In this document: positions 7,145 to 13,547 of the stretch, one piece after another
How the letters are laid out: each line of letters starts with the position of its first letter
Position numbering within the stretch: position 1 is the first letter of the stretch
DNA from: Pelagophyceae sp. CCMP2097
Taxonomy: Eukaryota > Sar > Pelagophyceae
Direction: 5' to 3'
DNA: 13,547 nucleotides
Assembly: GCA_026770575.1 (NCBI GenBank)
Contig: MU657308.1
Coordinates: forward strand, 16,712 to 30,258
The notes under the pieces: generated by a model
Seen by the model: the letters and a program-made list of their open reading frames with translations, nothing else
Databases searched by the model: none
What the model was told of the DNA's origin: nothing
Program-made: the position numbers and the translations under genes

Positions 7145-7293
7145 GGAACTTCACGGATGGACCCGGCGACGGACAGACGGACAAACAAACAGACAGACAT
7201 AATTGCCCCAAGTAATCCTTCAATCAAAGGACCCGAAGGGCCCTGACCGTAAACTGACGTTGATCAAACGGTGCAGTCCCCTTCGGGGCCTGA
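7145..7293 (-). repeat. Hairpin end module, copy 1
   Basis: Direct repeat of 8145-8304. It contains a GACA-type microsatellite (about 7169-7199) and an imperfect hairpin with arms 7229-7250 and 7268-7290 around an AAACTGACGTTGATCAA-type loop. It lies immediately upstream of the OTU gene and could serve as its leader. Confidence 0.75.
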
Positions 7294-7459
7294 AAAAAAA
7301 AATCAAAAAAAAAAGATGATAAATAAATAAATTTATTTTAGAATTAATCATATTTTTTTCAGTTGAGAAAACATGACATGTACAATTTAAATGATAGAAA
7401 ATGGTGTGTGTACCGTTTTCATAATACGAAAATGTTAAGTTAAGATTTTCATTATCCGA

Positions 7460-7681
7460 AAATGTTTAAAAAAAGATTTTATATATTATAAAAATGATGT
7501 GATAAAGCCAGTTGAGTATAAGAACATAATTCTTATTATAACATATGGGTTCAATTGACAAAAAAATATATCCTTCTTATATTTTGGCGAACAATAACAC
7601 TATGGAATCAACCCTTTTCTGACCCTGTCCGTTAAAAAAAAAAACAATTTCCCAATTTACGAACATCCGGCTCTCAGATGA
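7460..7681 (+). pseudogene. ORF-A, left arm (frameshifted)
   Basis: Counterpart of the right-arm ORF-A at 12547-12784. The NDV.KP.EYK stretch is recognisable from 7493; the frame is then lost by a small indel before YGINPF (around 7600). It ends with YEHPALR and a TGA at 7679-7681 that overlaps the ORF-B ATG (ATGA). No function is recognised. Confidence 0.5.
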
Positions 7682-7893
7682 CTAAGGTATATAAGAAGCG
7701 GGTTGCATCAGAGGCGCGACTTGGCAACTACATGCCAAGAGTTGGAACGCAGATTTTTGTGCCATCCACCGGACAATTCCGTGCGGCTACGAGCGTCTTA
7801 AAAATAAAAGAGCTTCAATTATTACAAGAGCGCGCCGGAGGCACACGGAGGACCCGAAGGATACAGCCAAATCCCATTGCAATGCCCACGTAA
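7678..7893 (+). CDS. ORF-B, left arm (basic protein, 3' end replaced)
   Basis: It starts with MTKVYKKRVASEARLGNY, then FVPSTGQFRAATSV, and closely matches the right-arm ORF-B. It differs by a short extra segment (MPRVGTQI-like) and by codon-level changes that are largely synonymous or conservative. From about 7821 the reading enters an inserted repeat, so residues after about 48 are not original. Highly basic and small; a DNA- or RNA-binding or virion role is conceivable but unsupported. The start overlaps the ORF-A stop. Confidence 0.5.
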   Translation: MTKVYKKRVASEARLGNYMPRVGTQIFVPSTGQFRAATSVLKIKELQLLQERAGGTRRTRRIQPNPIAMPT

Positions 7894-8304
7894 ATAATTG
7901 AAATTATTTAACTAATCGCTGAACTTTCAAATCCTCCTTATCTTTATTTTTATTATTTTATTTCTTATTGAGCTATTTATTTTTTCTTTTTTTTGCGGCC
8001 GACCAGATTCGAACCTGTGACCAAAAACTTCTTCTATGATGATTCCAATGAGGCTCCTGCTCGACCTCAACTCCCAATTTTAGCGATCGCATCAACCACC
8101 AATCGCTAAATCGGCCGAGTTGCTGTTTTTTTCTTCCCAAAGGTGGAACCTCACGGATGGACCCGGCGACGGACGGACAGACAGACAGACAGACGGACAA
8201 ACAGACAGACATAATTGCCCCTGGTAATCCTTCAATCAAAGGACCCGAAGGGCCCTTGCCGTAAACTGACGTTGAATAAACGGCAAGGACCCTTCGGGTC
8301 CTGA
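7821..8304 (-). mobile_element. Modular element carrying a tRNA-like body, inserted in the left arm
   Basis: It begins ATTACAAGAGCGCGCCGGAG and GCACACGGAGGACCCGAAGGA, continues with the tRNA-related body (minus-strand B box GGTTCGAATC at 8006-8015) and ends with the microsatellite/hairpin module at 8145-8304. The right arm of the inverted duplication lacks it and runs directly from TTGCTTGAAAT into AAAACCAAG, so it is a later insertion. With a B box, a tRNA-like 3' end and no coding capacity, it resembles a SINE, but it has an unusual terminal hairpin. Confidence 0.7.
8145..8304 (-). repeat. Hairpin end module, copy 2
   Basis: Direct repeat of 7145-7293, exactly 1000 bp downstream at the start. 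It contains (GACA/GACG)n at about 8169-8210 and a 22-bp hairpin with one mismatch: arms 8241-8262 (GGACCCGAAGGG...) and 8280-8301 around a 17-nt loop. Confidence 0.8.
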
Positions 8305-8387
8305 AAAACCAAGCGAAATAAAAATAAATAAATAAATAATCGAAACAAAATAAAAAAGAAAAGCAATTTAGAGCCGAAAAAATATCC

Positions 8388-10583
8388 AAGCGCCGACGTG
8401 TATTGAGCTCATTTTAAAGAAATAACTCAAGGAATGTCATCCGGCGCATAGGAACCGGGTATCTTGGAGTAACTGAATTTCAGCGAATAATAAGGTCGTT
8501 GAGCGGAATGACAATCCAGGCAACATTTAAATCGACGAATGGAGACCATAATCGTATGTCAAAGGTTGTCCGTATTCCAGGTGAAAGCCGAATGGCGTTT
8601 AAGCGATTCTGGGATTTAAAAAAATCTTTTTTAAAAATTGACTCAGAAACCGCCATAACAAATATTGACGGTGAGATAACAATCGCGGAATTCGAGGATG
8701 TCAGTCAGCAATACGTCGGACGAGAGTTCGCAGGCGTCAGTCATTGTATGTTTAATCCAATAAAGGACAAGGCTGTTGAAAAAATCCTAAAATAATAATT
8801 TAGTCGAAAAATCCAAAACACTGAAAATATCAAACAAATTACTCGAAAAAAATGTTCAAAGTCTTCTGCCTTGGCTAAGCATGATAGAATTATTAAGAAG
8901 TGCGATGATTTTTCTGAACTACAAGATGGTTTCGCCAAGAAAGTCAAGTATTTTTTGGGCAAATTTGAGACGGTCTTTCGAAATACAGTTACCGGGGTCG
9001 CATGCAGCGCGCCGAGGCGCCTCCAGCCGTGCCGGGTGAACTTTCCTACGTCTTATATGGGCTGAGAAAATCGATTTGGCGACTTTGGCGAGGGCTGTTA
9101 CCACCCAAGGAGACCTCGGATTTTCGTTCACCCGGCGCCGATGGCCGCGTACGGCCGTGTGTAAGAAGGCTACGTCGAGCAACCACCGAAATACCTGACC
9201 CAAAAAGCCCGGGACTGTCACCAAAAACCTACAGTTGGCCCATATTTTTGAAAAAATGGGCCGTTTCTTCTCTCTTTTTAAGAAAAGTGGCCGTTTTTTT
9301 AGAAACTATGTGGTGTGTGTTTATATAAAAAGGGTGTCTATATCTTTCGATCGCTGTAACTTTTGCAAAAGACGCTCTTTGGTTAAAGTAGAGCTCTGGC
9401 GGACTTTTCCTTGGGGTGCGTGCGCGGCCGCCGGAAGCTCAGCCCAATGCCCACTTTAGTTTTGCCAAAAAAACGCGCAATGCAAAATCAGTTTCTTGGC
9501 GAAACCATCTTGTATATAAAAATGGAATACCCGAGAGCGAATTACAGCATGTGTGTGATACTCTTCGGAGTAATATTACAATCGAGTTGCCATTCGAGAA
9601 AAAAACAAGTAAGTACATAGAGATGAAATGTGAGGGGCGCGCGGAGTGTTCTTTTTATTTTATCAATACACGAATGAATCATGTCGAAATGAAACCTGAT
9701 GTTTGTGTATCACAGAAACGCACGCCAATTTTATTGGAAACTCAGGAAGAGTTACAAATGCTTTATTCGAAACTTGTTTCTAAAAATTTATATTGCTTTT
9801 ATAAAAAAATGAGAAAGTCATCTCACAGATAAATACAATGGAAAATGTCTATCGTGTTCAAACAAAGTATGATGTTGCCGTGAGAAAATTCGAAGGCGAC
9901 CAATGCAAGGATTCATGCGGGTATGATTTTAGTCCTTTAAATATTGATACAATGGTTAATCCGGAGTTATCTCGCTTCGTACAGGCGGGTGTTCATTACG
10001 GTTGTTGAGTTGATTTTAAACCCTGTGATGAGTGGTTGGAATTTACGGAGACTGGTGTAACAATTGAAGATTTAGATGAGGCATATGTCCCTAAGAAGAA
10101 GGGGGTATATACAGCTCCGGAAAATTTACTCCATTGGGACATGAAAAAATCATACACGAATTTCCATCAATGTTAAGAATATGAGAATTTTCCTAACAAA
10201 TTCACGGACTTTCGTGAATGTTCAATGAAAGAAGGGTCGGGAATGTACTATATTACTGACGTTAAATTTACTGACAATAAGTTAAAATTGTTATGTGAAA
10301 AATTAAATCATCCTATTCAAAGTGATTCGATTTTTCCGAGTCCTTTTTTTAAAATTCATTCAAAAGTATGCCGTTACTTTTAAAATTGTATGTGGTGCAT
10401 ACAGTTTTGGTTCATTTTTTACTATTTCCGGAAGAAATGTTCGAAAATGAGAATGGTGTGTCTCACTATGCGAAGTGGGCTGGAATACAGGACATAGACA
10501 GTGATTCGATTACGTGGTATATGTCAGGCACAAAGGACCATTTGCAAAATGTAGCGGCGAATGACACTGAGTTGACGATTACA
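8388..10583 (+). pseudogene. ORF-C, left arm: long virus-like protein, multiply broken
   Basis: Coding similarity to the right arm runs throughout. The N-terminal part starts at KRRRVLSSF and hits a TAA at 8415. It then stays open to 8795 (first ATG 8508) and includes MTIQATFKS, GEITIAEFEDV and HCMFNPIKDKAVEK. After two stops the frame resumes (ALAKHDRIIKKCDDFSEL) and is cut by a MITE at 8922. It continues from 9515 (GIPESELQHVCDTL, FINTRMNHVEMKPDV), frameshifts near 9815, and has in-frame stops after HYGC (10006) and HQC (about 10173). Conserved late motifs are WDMKKSY, GMYYITDVKF and HYAKWAGIQDIDSDSITWYM. Original length was probably over 700 residues. A viral replication or polymerase-like role is a guess from motif style (Asp followed by K-S-Y); no family is established. 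Confidence 0.6.
8922..9512. mobile_element. 591-bp MITE with perfect 21-bp TIRs and TA target duplication
   Basis: The ends are CAAGATGGTTTCGCC... (8922-8942) and its exact reverse complement (9492-9512). Each is bordered by TA (8920-8921 and 9513-9514). The right arm of the inverted duplication has the equivalent site without the insert, and the sequence joined across one TA aligns there with a single substitution. TA duplication and long simple TIRs fit the Tc1/mariner superfamily of non-autonomous elements. The interior is GC-richer than its AT-rich host block and has only chance frames. It includes a GGCCCAT/ATGGGCC hairpin near 9237-9262. Confidence 0.88.
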
Positions 10584-10735
10584 AAAAAAAAAAATATCAC
10601 TGTCATGATTCAGCTCATGGAGATGGATTTAAATGATAGAATAAACCCAGTCAGCTGGGAACGATGGAGATTATTTTTACGTTTGTACTTAATAGCCGCC
10701 TCTTTCATACCCAACTCGTCTTGTATAGTATTCAT
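10584..10735. other. Centre of the inverted duplication
   Basis: This asymmetric spacer carries the continuation of the right-arm ORF-C on the minus strand (ELGMKEAAIKYKR and HRSQLTGFILSFKSISMS) up to a TGA at 10610-10612. The left ORF-C is cut at 10583 in a run of A. Both copies therefore lose their 3' ends here, the left one about 40 codons earlier. Confidence 0.6.
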
Positions 10736-12339
10736 TGTAATCGTCAATTCAGTGTTATTCGCCGCTACATTTTGCAAATGATTATTTGTACCTGACATAT
10801 ACCACGTAATCGAATCGCTGTCGATGTCTTGTATTCCAGCCCACTTTGCATAATGCGAAACACAATTTTCCTTATCGAACATTTCTTCCGGGAATCGAAA
10901 ATCGAATGAGCCAACGCTGTACGCACCAAATACAATTTTAAAGGAAACGTCATGCTTCTGTATGAATTTTAAAAGCGGACTCGGATAAATCGAATCGCTT
11001 TGAATAGGATGATGCAATTTTTCACATAACAATTAAAATTTATTGTCAGTAAATTTAACGTCAGTAATAAAGTACATTCCTAATCCTTCTATCTTTGAAC
11101 ATTTACGAAAGTCTCTAAATTTGTTGGGAAAATTTTCATATTCCTGACACTGGTGAAAATTGGTATACGATTTTCTTATGTCCCAGTGTTGTTAATTTTC
11201 CGGAGCAGTATACGCCCCTTTCTTTTCGGGTGCATATTCCTCATCTATATCTTTTATTGTTTCACCTGTCTCCGTTAATTCCAACCATTCATCACACGTT
11301 TTAAAATCAACACAGCAACCGTAATGCACACCAGCCTGTACGAATCGAGATAGCGCTGGGTTAACCATCGTGTCAATATTGAGCGGACTGAAATCGTATC
11401 CGCATGAATCCTTTCCTTGATCGCCTTCAAACTTTCGCACAGCCACTTCATATTTGGTCTGAACACGGTACACAAGTTCCGTCGTATTTATCTGAGAGAT
11501 ACCTGCCCCATTCTTTTTATACAAGCAATATAAGTTTTTGGAAACAAGGTCAGCATGTAACTCTTGTAAATCCTGTTGCGATTCTACTAAAATGGGAGTG
11601 CGTTTTTGTGATACACACACGTCGGGTTTCATTTCGACATGATTCATTCGAGTATTAATGAAGTGGAAAGAACACTCCGCACGTCCTTCGCATTTTATCT
11701 CTATATATTTGGATGATTTTTTTTCAAAAGGTAATTCGATTATTATATGACAACGAAGAGTATCGCAAACATGCTGCAATTCGGTCTCCGGTATTCCATT
11801 TTTTTATAGTTGAGAGAAATCATCACACTTCTTTACAATTCTATCATATTTCGCCAATGCAGACAGACGACTTTGATGATTTTTTTTCGAGTAATTTATT
11901 CGATATTTTCAGTGAGTTGGATTTTTCGACTTAATTATTTTTCTGAATTTTCAACCGCCCAAGCCTTTATAGGATTAAACATGCAGTGACTCACGCCGTC
12001 TGCGAATTGTTGTTCGACGTATTGCTGGGGTACATCCTCGTACAGTGCGATTGTTATTTCACCGTCAATAGCTGCTATGGCATATATCGAATCAATTTTC
12101 CAGAACGAGGTCCATTAATCCCAGAATCGTTTGAACGCTCCCCGGTTTTCTGGAATACGGATAACCTGGGACACATGAAAATGACTTCCGTTCGTAGATT
12201 AAAATGTCACCTGGATTGTCCTCCCCCCCAACGACCGAATTGATCGGTGCAATTCAACAAGTTTAATATACCCGGTTTCTTTGCGTTGGATGATCCGCGA
12301 ATTACTTCTTAAAAATGAACTCAACACACGCCGGCGCTT
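10610..12339 (-). pseudogene. ORF-C, right arm: second decayed copy
   Basis: Reads from KRRRVLSSFLRSN (12339) through ETGYIKLVELHRSIRSL. It then meets an in-frame TAA after IQVTF, one after FKRFWD, and further breaks between ENSEK (near 11935) and 11790. It is open from 11779 to 11192 (ELPFEKKSSKYIEIKCEG, SRFVQAGVHYGCCVDFK) and stops after APEN. It resumes (WDIRKSYTNFHQCQEYENF), stops again after DNKF, and is open from 11032 to 10610. The stops differ in position from the left copy, so decay was independent. No MITE is present here. The C-terminus is truncated at the centre of the duplication. Function as for the left copy: unknown. Confidence 0.6.
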
Positions 12340-12400
12340 TAAAATTTTGTCATTTCTCAATTGTTTTTCTTTTTGATTTTTGTTTCGATTATTATTTTTA

Positions 12401-12550
12401 TTATTTTATTACACTTGGTTTTATTTCAAGCAAATTTTTCTTAAAGACGCTTGAAGCCGCACGAAATCGTCCGGTAGAAGGCACAAATGTTGGCAGGTAA
12501 TTGCCAAGCCGCGCCTGGGATGCAACACGCTTTTTAAATACCTTGGTCAT
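12401..12550 (-). CDS. ORF-B, right arm: 49-aa basic protein
   Basis: This is a complete short frame: MTKVFKKRVASQARLGNY, then LPTFVPSTGRFRAASSVFK, ending ...KPSVIK at a TAA (12401-12403). Eleven of the 49 residues are Lys or Arg, with no Cys/His cluster, membrane segment or signal peptide. The left-arm copy preserves the protein despite codon changes, the pattern expected if it was under selection before or after duplication. The ATG overlaps the ORF-A TGA as ATGA. The family is unknown; an architectural or virion-associated basic peptide is one possibility. Confidence 0.5.
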   Translation of the reverse strand: MTKVFKKRVASQARLGNYLPTFVPSTGRFRAASSVFKKNLLEIKPSVIK

Positions 12551-12784
12551 CTGAGAGCCTGAGGTTCGTATAGTCGGAAACTGTTGTTAAAACACCGACA
12601 GGTCCAGAAAGGGATTTATTCCATAGTTGTTGTTCACCATACTATTATAACTATTTATTTGTTTGTCAATTGAACTCATAGTCATTATAGTTATTATAAT
12701 CTTATATTCATTTGGCTTTTTCACATCATTTTTATTAAAAATAAATCTTTTTTTCAAGATTTTCATTATCTGAAAATGGTACAA
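12547..12784 (-). pseudogene. ORF-A, right arm (one frameshift)
   Basis: It is open from 12784 (an internal ATG at 12766 is an alternative) to a TAA at 12587, about 65 codons: lysine- and isoleucine-rich, then MSSIDKQINSYNSMVNNNYG and NPFLDLSV. The left arm shows that the frame originally continued to (P/R)(I/L)YE..ALR with a TGA overlapping ORF-B. A frameshift has therefore occurred near 12590. No recognised domain. Confidence 0.45.
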
Positions 12785-12840
12785 ATGCCGTTTCTATCAT
12801 TTAAAATTATACATGTGTCATTTTCTGCGATGGAAAATAT

Positions 12841-13265
12841 TTTTAAAATTCCAAAAAAATGTTATATATTTATCATATTTTTATCATATTTTTCATCAAT
12901 TTTTATCAATAGAGGAAAACCTTCTTGCTCCTTTCAAGAATTTCTCTGATCATTTAAATGGTTGAGGGGAATACAACCAACGTTTTTAAAATTCTATAAA
13001 AAAAATGATATTTATTATAATTTACCAATTTTACCAATTTTATCTAGCGAGGAAAGAAACACCATATAACAACTTATGAGATCCTTCTTACACCTTCCTC
13101 GAATTTCTCTGATCATTTATCAAGGTTTCATCAAGTCCCAAAAAAAAAAAGTTTTTTTCTTTTTTTAAAAAAATATTAATTTTGGAAATGTTATCTTGAA
13201 AACGTTAAGATCTTTATACAGATTTTATCAAGTCCCCAAAAGTCAAAAAGGTTTTTCTCGTTCTA
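12841..13265. repeat. AT-rich stretch with an imperfect 163-bp direct repeat
   Basis: GAATTTCTCTGATCATTTA occurs at 12938-12956 and 13101-13119, each preceded by a CCTTCTT..CCTT.C block. TCAAGTCCC also recurs twice further on. It has no gene and does not pair with the left arm. Confidence 0.6.
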
Positions 13266-13547
13266 ATTACAAGAGTGCGCCGGAGGCACACGGAGGACCC
13301 GAAGGATACAGCCAAATCCCATTGCAATGCCCACGTAAATAATTAAAATTATTTAACTAATCGCTGAACTTTCAAATCCTCCTTATCTTAATTTTTATTA
13401 TTTTATTTCTTATTGAGCTATTTCTTTTTTTTTTTGTGTGCGGCCGACCAGATTCGAACCTGTGACCAAAAACTTCTTCTATGATGATTCCAATGAGGCT
13501 CCTGCTCGACCTCAACTCCCAATTTTAGCAATCGCATCAACCACCAA
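13266..13547 (-). mobile_element. Modular tRNA-like element, copy cut by the window end
   Basis: Nearly identical to 7821-8102: ATTACAAGAG(T/C)GCGCCGGAG, GGACCCGAAGGATACAG, GCCCACGTAAATAATT, the minus-strand B box (13451-13460) and the CATCAACCACCAA end. The hairpin module, if present, lies beyond the window. It is in the same orientation as the copy in the left arm. Confidence 0.75.

Larger units (their letters stand above)
6440..7293 (-). mobile_element. Modular element carrying an OTU gene
   Basis: One end (6440-6480) is ATTACAAGAGCGCGCCGGAG followed by GCACACGGAGGCCCCGAAGGA. The other end (7145-7293) holds GGAACTTCACGGATGGACCC, a GACA/GACGG microsatellite, AATTGCCCC..GTAATCCTTC and a long hairpin. 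The same two end modules surround the tRNA-like body at 7821-8304, and the first also starts the copy at 13266. Here an OTU gene lies between them. The ends contain inverted GGCCCCGAAGG words where the other copy has GGACCCGAAGG. This supports a mobile unit, but no transposase and no target-site duplication were identified. Confidence 0.6.
7358..10583. repeat. Left arm of a large degenerate inverted duplication
   Basis: Pairs in reverse complement with 10736-12840. Matching landmarks run from GACATGTA.AATTT.AAATGATAGAAA (outer) through ORF-A, ORF-B and ORF-C to GTAGCGGCGAAT.ACACTGA.TTGACGATTACA (inner). This arm is longer because it contains two later insertions, at 7821-8304 and 8922-9512. 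The arms differ by many substitutions and small indels, which argues against an assembly artefact. Confidence 0.8.
10736..12840. repeat. Right arm of the large inverted duplication
   Basis: Reverse complement of 7358-10583 minus the two insertions. The inner end is TGTAATCGTCAATTCAGTGT; the outer end is near ACATGTGTCATTTTCTGCG. AT-rich throughout, unlike the host sequence at the left of the window. Confidence 0.8.

Noticed and set aside
7995..8070. Functional tRNA gene on the minus strand
   Set aside because: The B box and 3' end are tRNA-like, but the T-stem has a mismatch and no matching 5' acceptor or clear anticodon arm could be folded.
8919..9328. Open frames inside the MITE on both strands
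   Set aside because: No domain; they run through the TIR and are expected by chance in the GC-richer insert.
3661..13547. Shared word ATCAACCACCAA at about 3661, 8091 and 13536
   Set aside because: The last two are the same repeat family; the first is too short a match with no surrounding similarity.
1..13547. Whole window as a giant-virus genome segment
   Set aside because: Low gene density, SINE-like repeats and decayed genes fit a eukaryotic genome better, though composition alone cannot exclude it.

Overview
The window looks like repeat-dense, gene-poor nuclear DNA of a eukaryote, probably a protist or alga. Evidence for this: tRNA-derived (RNA polymerase III B-box) repeats, several classes of short inverted-repeat elements, no bacterial gene organisation or Shine-Dalgarno signals, and a sharp mosaic of GC-rich and AT-rich blocks. 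A large DNA virus genome cannot be formally excluded. Nothing here is a clean, ordinary gene set; almost every recognisable coding region sits in a mobile element or is decayed.

Layout. 1-340: two tRNA-like repeats about 228 bp apart. 649-1089: three tandem copies of a 156-bp (52-codon) repeat. 1217-2793: a mobile element with 33-bp terminal inverted repeats (32 of 33 positions identical) whose only cargo is a decayed zinc-finger gene on the minus strand. 3070-3446: a near-perfect foldback element with arms of about 160 bp. 3500-4262 and 4916-4985: short dispersed repeats, some with GC hairpins. 4255-4715: an array of GC palindromes. 4734-4916: one copy of a tRNA-related repeat. 5341-5640: a high-GC3, frameshifted coding fragment. 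5950-6235: AT-rich low complexity. 6440-7293: a mobile element carrying an OTU-family cysteine protease gene. 7358-12840: a large degenerate inverted duplication of an AT-rich, virus-like block. 13266-end: another copy of the tRNA-related element.

The most interesting part is 7358-12840. Two arms face each other tail to tail around a spacer of about 150 bp (10584-10735). Each arm has the same gene order: ORF-A, ORF-B (its ATG overlaps the ORF-A stop as ATGA) and a long ORF-C. Both copies of ORF-C are broken by different stops and frameshifts, so each arm documents the other. The left arm was later hit twice: by a tRNA-type element (7821-8304), and by a 591-bp MITE (8922-9512) with perfect 21-bp inverted repeats and a TA target duplication inside ORF-C. 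The other arm supplies the empty site for the MITE.

The second notable pattern is a modular element family. The same two end modules surround either an OTU gene (6440-7293) or a tRNA-like body (7821-8304), and a one-base variant in the ends appears to match at both ends of each copy. Identities are read by eye; no alignment or database search was run.
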